From Ectocarpus siliculosus (lineage: Eukaryota > Sar > Phaeophyceae > Ectocarpales > Ectocarpaceae), in the NCBI GenBank assembly GCA_000310025.1, contig FN649744.1, forward strand, positions 2,248,422 through 2,312,421: a stretch of DNA of 64,000 bases. Reading direction: 5' to 3'. Position numbers and translations under genes: made by a program. Shown piece by piece: positions 37,205-50,000 of the stretch. The notes beneath the pieces were generated by a model. It was not told the DNA's origin, searched no databases, and saw only the letters and a program-made list of their open reading frames with translations. Numbering within the stretch: position 1 is the first letter of the stretch; each line of letters opens with the position of its first letter.

Positions 37205-40200
37205 ATGCAGTACGAGGATTCGAAGGGTGATTTGTGGGTCGAAGAGCAGGATGACGATGGCGACGTCTACTTCGTTAACGCGGATACGATGGTAAGTGTA
37301 CTGTTGTGGTCGTGTGTGCAAGGATCCGGGGCATGTTTCCAGACTATTACAGAGCCATAGCCTAGTGCCTACGTGCCTACCACAGAGTCTACACCAGCTG
37401 GTGTGTCAGAATCAAGGTCCATAGACACAGGCTTGTTCTCAAATCCGGGTGGCTCTGGTTGACGTCACAGGAAACGGCTTGGGAGCTACCACCTTCGGCC
37501 AGAGAGATCGAAGCACCATACGCAGCAGACGCATCAGCATCATCGGCGCTAGTACCGTTGCAAGACTCATCCGCGAGTTGGACGGAAGTTTTCGACGAGT
37601 CCACCAACAGTAAATACTACTTCAACACCTTGACCCAGGTGATACGCATGCCAAACGGCTTCGACGTGAGCCACACGATCAAAGGAGGTCCCTTCAGTCA
37701 GGCGCTACTTATGTTCCTCCGCACGGTCGTCTCACTTTTTTTGTCTACTGTACTTGTGCATGTATTAGGGTATTTTTCTAGGCAGTCTACTCTTTGTTGC
37801 GCACGACAGACCGAACAGTATTCATCACCATCTTTGCCATAATTCTTGTACTACTCCGTACGAACACGAACTTTCATAGATCGTAGGCCATGCGAGAAGC
37901 GGCAAAGAACAAATGGGCTACTGCCGCAACCATCAGCACGTCACCTTTTGAGCTGAAAGTCCTGAAGATATCGTCGAATTGACTGCACAGATTGGATGAC
38001 GGCTTGTTCCTTACTGCATAGGAAAGTTCGTGGGATCTCGGGACGGACGAGCGGCTGGCATCGGGAATCTACCATCCGTCAGGCGGAGACGACGATGCAT
38101 TGATCGGACCTTACAGCAGCAGCCAAACTCTGGAGGCGGAATCTTCAATTTCTTCTAGCTGGCGAGACGAGGTGAAGAACCCGGGTAGCGTTCTACTCTA
38201 ATAATCCATTTCAAGTTCTCATTATTTGAATTATTGCACCGGGTCGGTGCATGTGAGGGCAAAACTTCCCTAGCGTCTCCACCCGAAGAGTTGGGGTGCT
38301 GAAACGAACAGACTGGCACGGAGAATGGGCGCGTGTACCTCGATTGAAATTTGGGTATCGGTATGGGGAGGTTGTTTTCTGCGCGTGCAGCCTTTAGGTG
38401 CAGTTTTTAGGCAAACACGTGCTGCCCTCTGCACACACCCTTCCCATTCTCACTCTCTTCCTGACACTACGGCTTTCCCTCCCTACATATAGGTACTGGT
38501 GGGTTTTCAAGTGCCGCAGGAGGTGTCTGAGGCTGTCGGCAGAGCGGGGTCGGCCCACATTTGGCCTAGAACGGTTGACGGGCGGCCTTCACGCCTGGAG
38601 CGCTGGGACGTCCTGAAGGCAAGATCTGAATATAGTTTCAGTACGTAACCTATAGACAATTCTTTCACTTGTTTTGATTGCTTTGCCGGGGCAAAACTCC
38701 CTGGAACACCGCTTTGCGGCCGAGGAATCTGGCCAATGCCACGGGTACACGAGGGGGGGGACATGAAAAGTAACCACCCGATCAAAATTGCGACGCACTG
38801 ACGCCTCACGATACCGTTAAACCCAGCCCAACTCGTACACGGCCGAGTGACGCACCACCAGGTATTGCGCGCGCACGGTTCATTTCGACTTGACCCCTTT
38901 CGCCCAAGGAATATGTATGTAGTGCGCGCATCGGAATATAGCATGAACCAGCTGAGCCTAGTGACCTTGTGTGCGGCAATGTTTTGCAACCAACCTACTC
39001 TACTGAGCGGATACAAGCTGGGCCAGCCAAGAAGCTCACTTTCGTTGTTTCGCGTCTCACTCTGCCAATTCCACGAGTTTAAGCTTGAAATTTTGTGGCT
39101 ACACTAAGAAGACAATCGAGGATGCGCTGGTGCCAGAATTTTTCGAATCTGAGTTGATTTGGGTATTGAATGCTCAATTGGCGGTGTAGGCGGGGATGGT
39201 TCCGGTACTGAATTCAGTATAAAAAACGTTACAGATTAAGCCGAAAATTGGTGTGCACTTACCTGAGAGCATTGCGAGTACAATGATGGTAGTTACAAGG
39301 CTCAGGTAATCTTCCATCAAAAGTTATGGCCTCGTAAAAGATCCTATACAACACCCAACATACTGAGCGAAAGTGAGGGTATTGCGATTTCCGAGCCGGT
39401 TTTTACGAACTAGAACCTGAAATTTTGATATGTGATTGGAAACGGTCTTACAAATGCCCCCCGAAGGAGGTGCGGTTTTTTTTTGTTTTTGTTAAGCCAC
39501 AAAAAAGAACTATATTGGGATTCGTAGTTATTTAGTATACCAAAAAAAAACAAAAAAAAACGCACCTCCTTCGGGGGGCATTTGTAAGACCGGTTCCAAT
39601 CACATATCAAATTTTCAGGTTCTAGTTCGTAAAAACCGGCTCGGAAATCGCTTCTAACCATTGTATTGGCTTCTTGGCTGGCCCAGCTTGTAGCGCCATG
39701 TAATCTGCAACCCGCTAGAAAGCTAGAAGACAGTACAATAGAAATCTTTAAAAGCGTAGAGGTTGACCTGGTGTATTGAAAAGCTTGCTTCCATACTGTC
39801 GGCGAGATTTTGCACGAAAGAAACACGCACCAAATATCACTTTTTCAGCCAGGCGTCGGATCCTTACCGCGAACACTTCAGCACCGGAGAGGCGTGGCGC
39901 TTGGAACACCCCGAGTTCGAGCCCAAGCTCTGCTTCTACGCCTTCGACACCGCGGTGGAACACGTGGAGGTAAGGCAGTCACGGAGCCGGACGCTCTCAA
40001 CATACCCAACTTGTATTCCTGCCTCGCCCCCCACCGGAGCCAAATCGAATCATTTCTGGAACACCCCGGCAGTGCGTTGTTGACTGATGTACAGTACGTA
40101 CGGCTAAGTTGCGCGGCACTCTAGATCTGGCCTCATAACCGAAACGTTTTGGAACCGAAGAGAAGGCACACGAACCGCGTTCTTCAGGAATTCGCTACAG

Positions 40201-43200
40201 CAACACACACCCTTGTCGAGATTGCACTGACAAAGACATACTTCGGTGGCACGTCGCGCAGAGGTACTGGGTGGAAGAAGCCGAGGCCCCCTTCCGTTGC
40301 CGGCTGCAGAGGGATGGGCTCAAGTTCTCCCGTGACATCGCAACGTGGGAAGCTCGAGCCCCTGCAAAGAAAAATGACAACGACAAGGGCAACAGCGGAG
40401 TAGGTAGCCCGGGGGGAGACCTGGACGGGGACGAACACTGGGGCGGCGAAGGCGTTGGAGGCGACGGAAGAGGTGGCGGCGTGGGCGGCGACGGCGGGGG
40501 CGGCAACGGCGGGGGCGATGGCGCCGGCTTCTTTGCGTTCCCTCTTGTGGTGCACAACTCTCACGCTCATCACGTGGTACGGGAAAATGCAGAGTCTACC
40601 GTGACCTGGGGGTAACCTTCGGGTTTGGTCGTCGCACGTGGTATCCTTCTGTTGTGTCATCGGGAAACGACACGACATCTTGCGTCGCGCATGCCATCAA
40701 GCCCAACGCAGGGCAACAATGGGGGCGTCCGTGCGTGCTTGTTCAATACCGTGCTTGTTATTCTCCACAGAAGCATCAGGCACACGAAATACAGTGCGTG
40801 CATCGTGTGAGACGTGCCGACCGAATCGAAAAAAATCCGGGCACATTATGTCGTGGCAACGAACACGTACCACACCCTAGTCGGTTACACACCGACAAAG
40901 CGCACGCGACGCGTCCGATTGACAGACTTTCCCCCGAATGTTTTCGGCTGAACTGTGCGAATCTATGCATGGGGGGGGGCATTGGCGTTACTTCTCGGAG
41001 GTTATTCCGAGCTCGGCAAGGCTATGGGCCCCGAACATCGGCCGTGTGTGATTGAAACAGCCGTCGAATTGCACCATTTGTTCCTTGACTCTTTCGCGCC
41101 GATGGGCTGTGCGAAACGGCGATCACCGCAGGACTGGACGTCGGGCCCCGACCGCTACCAGATCACGCAAGACTCCGAGCCGGAATGGGGGTGGACCCGG
41201 CTGTTCACCTTCTTCGCCTACGCGGCCTCCAAGTACCACGTGCTGGAGACCACGCAGGCTCCGCTTGCGCAGAAGGCCAGTCTTTCGAAGACAAAATTAC
41301 TATGTGGTTGCTTTGGCCTCTGTAGTTTATTTCGGTGTTGGTGTTGTTGTTCGAAATGTGATAATGATTTGATTATGTAGATACTGTAGTCAGTTTGTTG
41401 CGTCTGCTATGCACACGCGAACCCATTGGGTCTCTGCCAAACCGTCTCACGCCCGCGGTCTCCCACCAAAGTGTTGGATGAGGGCCCGATGATTTTAAGC
41501 CAACATAGAGTAAAGCTCGCGCGTCCGTCTGGATTCCAACGCGACAGACCGCCGTAATGTGAAGAGAGCATCGAAAATCAGGAATTTCGCACATGATTGC
41601 TCCATGTCATTGATATCATGAGAGCACCCCAAGTTGGAGCGCCACCATCAGCGTATTGCTTCATGCATGACGGTAGACTATGCCTCTGGCTCGTAAACCC
41701 ATGGAGTGGCCGCTCCCTCCCACAAAAAAAGCCTTCTCCATTCCTTGTGCGGCAGATTGTGAAGGGAAACTTTCTGACTCCGGAACCGGGCTGGAAGTGC
41801 GTGCTGGCCTTCTTCGCATTCAATGACATGGTTCCCGGGAGCAACAGGTGAACCATTCGTAGGCGGTATTCGTAGGTTCTTCAAAGAACCTTGTGTGGTT
41901 ACTTCACCGAGTGCATTTGGCCCCTGTCCCCCACCCCTTGGGGACATTCCGTAGCCGATCGGTGCAGGTGAGATGATAGTCCAGACCTCACTTTCTCGGG
42001 TGACCGATTGCGTTTATCGCCCCGTTCCATCCCAGACTGCCTCTATCCTGTGTGAAGACACGGAAGTGACAACTTAAATCACCAGACTGGTCGTAAATTG
42101 GCATATCAACAAGACTGCCAACAATATCACGTCCTCTGCCCGACCCTACCCGCTTCTTTTTGCACGAGAAACAGCCAAATCAATGGCAAACGAATAGGTG
42201 GAATTGAACTACAATAGGGAATTCATTCTTTCGACCGGTGCTACATATCAGCAAAGGCTGACAACACAATACGTGGTCTAGGGACCCACTTCCCCTTATT
42301 GTTGTGCGGGAGGGGCAGCCAAAACAAGAGAATTCGAGATGATGAAAATGAAATCAAATCTCTTCCAATATCGCTCAATTCACTCTTCCAACAGGTACTA
42401 CATCGAGGAGAAGGACGAGCCTCACTTGCGGACTCGCATCGGCATGGAAGCATCCTGCCGGTGGGACGCCAGGCATAGCTTTGCCGCATTCGACGTGCCC
42501 GTGCCGGGCTCCTGCGCACTCGACGTCCACTACACCATCCGCAGCACGGACAGCCTCAACCCTTACCCCGAACAGTGCCGGATATCTCTGAAGGCAAGAT
42601 TGAAATGCTAGTGGGGGGGCCGGCGCACTGATGTTTTCACTCTTGAACCCGGTAGATGCAGCTTGATTCTTGGGGATGGACGCAAATTCGTCAACGGCCC
42701 CGTTTTTGTGTATGAAGGGAGAGGTAAGGACGGTTGATGTGCCTTAACGTTTGGCGAATGTGGCTTGACTCACATTGATTGTCCTTCCTACCCAAGAAAA
42801 GCGGGACGAGTGGGAATCGTCTGGGGTGAATAAAACGAGTTCTGCGTGCGGGGTGATATATTCGATGGGTAGGAAGTTGCAACGAATGTCTGTGCGCGTG
42901 GAGTTAGTTGGAGGTGAGCCTTGGTGTTTTCGGCGGTGTGTTCGCTCAGGTGGCTGCTGACCTTAAAACCGTCAGTGTACATGTCCCGGAGCCTAACAAG
43001 CTTGGAAAAAATATGCGGCGCACCGAAATGTTTATGGAACCGCCAAACCTTGTAGGCACGCACCTCACGGCCTTGTGTTCAGCCACCGCGAAACGTCGCT
43101 TAACTACCCCGACAACTTCGTCATGTGCCCCTAAACGCCGTTTTCACAACCCTGACACAGGACCCGTGGGGTTCGTGGGAGCAGAAGTTCAGGTTCTATG

Positions 43201-43313
43201 CCTTCCCCGCGGAGCAAGTCTTGCTCTCCCCCGAGCTAGACTCGGACACGCAAGACGTTCTCAGCGGATCGCAGTCAAGATCTGCGGGAGACGAATCGGG
43301 CCCTCACGGCTGA
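37205..43313 (+). CDS. Tandem WW-domain protein with repeated FxAF/RYxxEE module
   Basis: The exon model is 37205-37291, 37471-37638, 38022-38171, 38493-38618, 39853-39969, 40262-40600, 41132-41275, 41756-41847, 42395-42593 and 43161-43313, about 524 residues. WW1 (W11, YF, W33; DLWVEEQDDDGDVYFVN then ETAWELPP) and WW2 (W66, KYYFN, W89) are each split by an intron. WW domains bind Pro-rich ligands. From about residue 178 a module recurs: LCFYAF...RYWVEEAEAP; LFTFFAY...KYHVLETTQAP; VLAFFAF...RYYIEEKDEP; and a final KFRFYAF. Each is preceded by a Trp-containing segment such as DPWGSWE or PEPGWK. A Gly/Asp linker interrupts the first module. Exons 4 and 9 end in AAG|GCAAGA (GC-AG introns). The donors of exon 6 (40600, or 40576) and exon 7 (41275, GC-type, or a missed exon before 41756) are uncertain. 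ATG 37205 overlaps a good acceptor, so an upstream first exon is possible. No known family beyond WW was recognised for the module. Confidence 0.7.
39001..39692. mobile_element. Foldback / nested inverted-repeat element in WW gene intron 4
   Basis: An inner inverted repeat has arms 39384-39474 and 39561-39651. They are 91 bp each with about two mismatches, both carrying aaatgccccccgaagg or its complement, and enclose an 86-nt AT-rich loop. An outer perfect 24-bp inverted pair lies at 39012-39035 and 39669-39692 (core ctgggccagccaagaag). A 10-bp inverted pair (ctcactttcg / cgaaagtgag) lies at 39035-39044 and 39368-39377. No coding sequence or clear target duplication is visible. This fits a MITE or foldback transposon. 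Confidence 0.8.
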
Positions 43314-44054
43314 AGACACGGAGGCTGGCGCCATCTGCAGTATCTGTCGTCTGAAATCTCTGCAAATAGACACGTATCACCAAAGCGGCCAATCGGGTCC
43401 CACGTTTTTCTCGTAAAGGGGCGGGCTAACCCAAGAGAAGGCGATCAGCCTTTCATCCCCAATATTGGCAAGGCGCGCTTGCTGTCGGGACCAGTGTGTG
43501 GTTTTCGAGCAGCAGAGTTACCAGTCGCGTGTTCACATGACGATCGGACATTGGCAAAAGCCTGCTGCTGCAGGACAGGAAGAGGCAGCAGGAAACGGCG
43601 GTAAAAAGGTTGCCTTTTCGCTCGTAAGTCGTGCTCCAATTACGTACTGACTCATGCGTGTTCGTAGTCGAAACGACGTTTTTGCAATCGTCAAAACTAC
43701 TACCGTAAATGCTTCCAACTAGGTCGAGACAATATTTTTTTCTTTCAAAAACGTGAAGTACATCACAACCACCAAAACACCACCGAGCCAGGTTATGACA
43801 TTTACACCCCCCATGGCAATCACCCGCTCCACCACCAAAGTTACACAGCAAAAATATTCAACGCACCAGGCAATTCTGCGTCTGGAACGGAGACGACCCA
43901 GTCCAACACCCCTTGCCACAAGATCGTCGCCGCATGGGGGGGGCTACCTACCGCCATCTCCATTGTCCAGACAACGGGCCTCCCACAACCTCCCTCTCCC
44001 TCGCGCCCTCTCCTTCCCGGCCCACCCCGTCGAACACCACCATAACAAGCCAAC
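43314..44054. other. Convergent intergenic region
   Basis: About 740 bp between the stop codons of the WW gene (+) and UTP23 (-). It must hold both 3' UTRs and polyadenylation sites. No other feature was recognised. Confidence 0.4.
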
Positions 44055-47000
44055 CTATGCGTCGCCACTCCCGGATGCCGACGACGACGCTGACGGCTTT
44101 TTTCGCTTCCTGCGAACGCGATTTCCCGAGCCTCCCGACGCGGCCGTGCCGCCCGCCTCGCCCTTCCCGGCGCCGCCTTCAGCCCCGCCACCCTTAGCAC
44201 CGGAACCACCGCCACCTCTGCTGCTGCTGCTGCTGCTGCTACTGCTGTTGCTTTTGCCTTTGCTGCTCTTCTTGGCGGAGAGCGGGTTCGGGGCGGTGGC
44301 CCTCTTTTTCAAGCGTTTTCGCGGCTGCAATGCCCTGGTGGGTTGGATAACGAACAGCCAATACATTTGGCGGGAAAATTAGAGCGGCATGAAGAGAGGA
44401 AACGACGACGGGCAGCGTCTTACAAAAAAAATTACGAAAGAAGAAAGAAATCTGAGATTCAATCACCTCACCAAGTGCACGCTCGGAATAGGCCGAGACG
44501 ACCATTATCACTCTGCTTGCTTTGGTTCAGACCGTTGCTTCCGTCCCAAGACACGATTGAAGGGGTGCTTGTTGTTCGAGAAAGACTCGCACTTCGGAGG
44601 TCCAACGTATCGCCAAGACAACGCAGGACCCATTTCCCCTCCATTAACTTCCCTTCCGCGCCCCCCCCCCCCTTTGGGTTTGGCGTACCTCTCCCTCTCG
44701 CGCTCCTCCCGCTCCCTCTTCTTGAGGACGGCCAGCACCCTGTCCTCCTCCTCTGTTGTTCCCACGGCCTTCTTCCGCTGCTCGCGGCATCCGTCGGACA
44801 CCATGATCCCACGTCGCGCAATAATTGTTGGTGCGGTGTGCGATGATAAGTACGCAGCACCGTTCGTGGTGTATCGGTGGGGTCGGTGGTGGGGCGGGCG
44901 CGCATCGCCAACAAGAGGCATGCCCCAACCAAACGTACAGCGGAGAGGATTACATAAGGACGGTGACAGAGAGGGGTTGGCGGTGAGGGGATTGAGCGAG
45001 GCACACGCATCTTCCATTGAAAAGAGAGAATTGGGTGAGAGAGGGAGAGAGGGAGAGAGAGAGACACACACACAAGGGAGATCACACTTTCAGGCAAGCA
45101 TTGCCCCGAGGTTTGGTGTACTCTAGAACCAGCGCTGCTCTCCTTGGACAGCCTGTTCGACCTACAGCAGCTAGACCTCTCTTAGATTTCTTGGATTGCG
45201 TCATCGGCACTGGACAAAGATAACACCCAACAACACAAAAACGAAACCTCAGGCCGTGTTGGTGCGTGCTATTGTTCCGCTTTAGGAAAAATTGAAACCA
45301 CTACACCGCAAATCTCTAGCACAGCAGCAGCAGGCGCAGCAGGCGCAGCAGCACTAGCAGCACAAACAACAACAACAACGATGTGACGCATAGGCCTAGA
45401 CCGCCTGCACGACGGTCAGTAGGTCTCACCTCGGCTTTCTCGAACTCGGCCTTGCTCTTCCCCGACGGCTGCTCCATCACCAGAACCGTCCGTGACACAA
45501 ACACCAGCGGACAGCCCGGAATCCTCCGCAGGCGCACCCGCAGGTTCTCATCCTGCCGGGGGGGGGGTAGGGAGAGGAGGGGAAAGGCAAACCGGGGGTC
45601 AGCGAGGGAGTGGTATCACCAGCGGGGGGCGAGTGGGCAATGGCGGCGAGAACATGCAACGGAGACGATTGGAGGAAGTTTCAGTGACTGACATCAGGAC
45701 TAAATGTGTTGTTGAATTATCTAGTGATGCTAAATACCAGTTTTTGTTTTGTGCAGTGCATTGTACGCTTGATCCTTTCCGGCGGCGGACTATGTATGAT
45801 GCCCGACATCTCTCTGCGGCAAGGGACAGCACCAACGCCCAACGCTGCTCGCAAGGCGAAAGGATGTGCAGTGGTCTCGCGTGGCCACTACACAGTCGAT
45901 AGCAGCAACAACAACAACAACAACAACAACAACAGACACCACGACTGGCTATTTACCTGTGAGGCGACCAAGTACTTCCCCTCGTTGTCTGCCCCGATCG
46001 CCGCGACAATTTCTTTGGCTGGGTCTGGCCCTTTCTCTCCGCCCCCTCCCCCTCCTCCCTCCTCGTCCGATCCCGACCCCGACCCCCCCGCTTGATTTTC
46101 GTTCCGGGGTGGCGGGAGCCCTCTGCAGTGCCCAATTGCGAACTGCAGCGGAATTACCGCGAGAGAAGGGAGGGCGGGAGTTGTAGAGGGGAGGCGTACC
46201 GGGGGGGGGGGAGGGCTGAGTGATGGTGCGGACCTTCTCACTTTGGAATGCCTTCATCAACACCAACAAAGAGAAAGCATCTTCTGAGTGCGAACAACAA
46301 TAGATGAATCGCTCGACGGAGATTCTTGCACCACCGTCCAACCGACGCCGTTCCTCGCCTCTCCTCGTCACGTTAGCTCCTCTCAGCATCTTTCCCCGGG
46401 CTGCCAACCAGCCTAGCTACACTGCTACAAAAGCAAGGTTGCTACAAGTAAGGTGGGAGGACGAGACGCGCTCATCGTCGCTCTTCGATCTTCGTAACCT
46501 TCGTGCTTGTTCTAGACACGTGTCAGCGGCTTGGCGTCTAAACTACGGGAGCGTCGCAGTCAAGACACTTGCTTTTACCGACCACGTTCACATTTCTTGC
46601 CGAAAAACGTGACTAACATACTGCTCCCGAAACCGAGTAGTCCTTCCTTGGTCCGCCCCGGCCTCCTCGAAAAAAACACTCAAGAGAAAATGCGCGGCCA
46701 GAAGAGGAAAGGCTGTAATGCGTTCTGCAGAGCTACCAAGCTACCCTGTGGGTGGGTGGGGACGCACGTTCGGAGCCCCCCGTTCCCCTCCTTTTGTCTC
46801 TTACGTTGTACGCCTTCTGGAACTCCGGTCCTAGCGCCTTGAGCTCCTCTCTCGCGCTTCGCGGGACGAAGAGGTGCATCTTCGCCCCCTTGAATAATAG
46901 TGTTGTTTTGTGTCCCCGAGCAAAAAGGATGGCAAAGGGCAGGGGGATTACCGGCGGATCTCGGGGGGGGGGGGGGGGGGGGGGTCCCTTTTTTTTTGGC

Positions 47001-50000
47001 TGCCTTTACGGTTAAACCATTTACCCCCCCCCCCCCAAAGGACGGAGACTTTTTCCCCCGGGACCGATCCCCCGAGGGCCATCCTTCCTTTCTATTTTTC
47101 CAAAGGGGGTCCAAAAATGGCTTCCCCAAGTTTTTTTTCTTAACCCCCTCCCTTCCCCCCTTTTTAAACCCCTTTTTTTCCCCCGATACAGCTACCGCCC
47201 CTTCCCCCTTTTTTCATGCCCCAAAAATTCCCCTGGAGGTACCCCCCTTGCTTTTTTCCCCTTCATTCAAAAACTCTTTCCCCATGTTCTTTTTTGCTCC
47301 CGAGGACCCGGGAAGTTTTCGCTTTTATTTTTCCTGCCTTGGTTTTCCCCAAAAGGGGTTTCGGTACCCCCCTTTTTTTAAAAAAATTTTTCCCCAAAAA
47401 AAAATTTAAAACCCCCCCGAAAATCCCCCNNNNNNNNNNNNNNNNNNNNNNNNNNNNNNNNNNNNNNNNNNNNNNNNNNNNNNNNNNNNNNNNNNNNNNN
47501 NNNNNNNNNNNNNNNNNNNNNNNNNNNNNGGCAGTGGCAGAGGGCGCCGGCACCAAAGTTAGCGTCCATGGCGCGGGAAGCGCTCAAGGGAGAGAGGGTG
47601 TCGGTGAACGTTCGCACGCCCGGATGCTATCGGAGTCATGGGTTTGATGGGTCGGGGTTAGTCGTTTGGCGGTGTGGATCGTTCGCGAGGTCGAGCTCCC
47701 CGGGTCGCCGGGTCAGTGTTGTGGCAGCATCGGCATTGTGGATGTCGGGACAGTGGTAGTGAAGCTGGTGAGGTGGGTTTTATGGATAGAGGGAGAGTTT
47801 TTTAAGCGGATGATGTAATAGTGTGGTGATGATGTTGGGGGGAAAGAGTGTGGAGAAGGGAAGGGGAGTTGTGAGTGGTTGTAGGGGGGGGGGGGGGGGG
47901 GGCGTACTCTTATGTTTTGCATGCCTTAGCGGTTAGACCATTGACCACGCGTCCTCGAGAGGACGGAGCATTGTTCCCACAGGACCGATCACCGATGGCC
48001 AATCGTTCCTTCCTACTTTGCCAAAGGTGGCTCAAAAATGTCGTCCCTAGTCTATCTATCCTAACCGCATCCCTTCCCGCCTTTTCAAACCACTTCCTAC
48101 TCCCCAGTACAGCTACCGTCCTCTCCTCTCTATTCCATGCCTCAAACATCTCCCTGTACGTACCTCCCTTGCATTTTCCCCGTTCATCTAGAGACACGTT
48201 CCACATGTGCTTTTTGCGTGCCGTGGACAGCGGAAGTTTCGGCTATAACTTTACCTGCACTGCTCTACCCAAAACGTGCATCAGGTACGCCCCTGTTTTA
48301 AAAAGAAATATCACCAAGACAAAAATGTAAACACACGCAGAAAATCACACCACCAACGCGCTAACATTGATAGCCGAAGCTGACGACTCCATGAATTCGT
48401 AAGCCTGGTCGACACCAGTCAAGTAGCACGTGAACACACACCTGGAGGACGCTGGTCAATCTTTTTTCGATGTCGACCTTTGAGGAGATGCATCCATGGA
48501 TGAAGTTGCCGTCCAGAATTACCTTGGGTAGGTCCGTCGAGCAACAAAAGAGAGGGGGGGAAGCACGTAATTGGTGCACACATATGCATGCGCACCCGCA
48601 TACACACGGACTCGAGTGCAAGGTAGCGGCCTTCGTAAACGTGTGCAGCTTTCTTCGGTTGCTACCGTTTCTGTCTTTGATCCGGAAAATAGGGTAGTCT
48701 CCCCCATGCCGCCCCCTCACGGGGTCCCAGTTAATGGCATTTAGAAGTATTTTGTGTTTTCAGCCGCACTGAGACTGACGTCCTTTCATTGGTCAGCCGG
48801 TTGTAGCGCGGGCGGTCGATGCTAACAATAAAAAATACACACGACACGAAACGCAGAAGGCAGATCAACAGATGAGCAACCTGACACTGCAACACACGTG
48901 CCACGGGGCGATCAAAAACAGCCAACGGCAGGTGTAAGCAGACTTGTGGTGTGCAGCTTATGCCCAACTGTGTTCCGTTCAGCACTGCGCGAAGGAGAGT
49001 GCAAGACACGGCACGGTTGACATGGCAACAACAACAACACCTTGAGTGGACCTGACACGCTTTTCAGATAAAGCGTAGCCGGGTGGCACATGACAAATGC
49101 ACGGCCCCACACGCACCTGGCCAGGTTAAGGGGGGGGCGAGGGGACTTCCAGGATGGTAGCAGAGGACTCCTCGCACTCAGACTCATCCGCCACGAATGG
49201 CAGAATCATCTCTATGATTTCTTCGAAAAACAATCCAGAACGTTACCGCTAAGGCTTCGACGCGCACCCTTCGACTGCTTGCTGCGGTGTTATCTCGAAC
49301 GGTGTAGTCTTTTCTGTGATCATTGTTTGCTAAAAGTGTGATCGGGACACTCCCTCCACACACTCAGACTGGCCTTCGCGAATGGCAGACCTATCGCTAA
49401 AAGATATAGTGTGTGTTGTGTTGGTTCGGTGTCGTGGTTGACAAGTAGGCTCCCAACGACAGACGACACCGTTCTGCACACACGAAGAGAACGCGTACTG
49501 CTGCGTACATGCCAGTGGGCGCCTTGCCATCCCTTTTCCGCGGTTGTCGTTTGAATCATCCGCCCGGTACACGCGGTAGACGCTACCACATAGGACAGCG
49601 AAACATGCGTTTACATGTCTACAATATAATGGCGCGTACAATTCGGGGAGTTCAGGCTGACGGTATCGGAGAAGAAGACGGAGACGCTCCTGATGCGCGC
49701 AAAGGAGAAGCAGACAACAACACCACCGCCCCCCCCGCCACCACCGCTGATCATCGAGGTGGCAGGGCAGGGGTATGCCCAGACGACTGAATACCGGTAC
49801 CTAGGTGGCCTCGTCAACGAACATGGCAGCCTCACAGAGATCAAATACCCGAGCAGAGCAGCGTGGGCATGCGTCAGGAGATATGGCCAGGAGCTCTTCG
49901 ACAGGCCGAAAGCACCGTTCCGACTGAAGACTCGCCTGCTCCAGGCCGAGGCGATGGAGGCACTGCTGTACGGCAGCATGACGTGGGCCCCACGTCAAGA

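Noticed and set aside
47875-48330. 151-codon open frame (+) and the opposing 98-codon frame (-)
   Set aside because: Both strands are open in the same repeat and neither gives a known domain; treated as repeat sequence.
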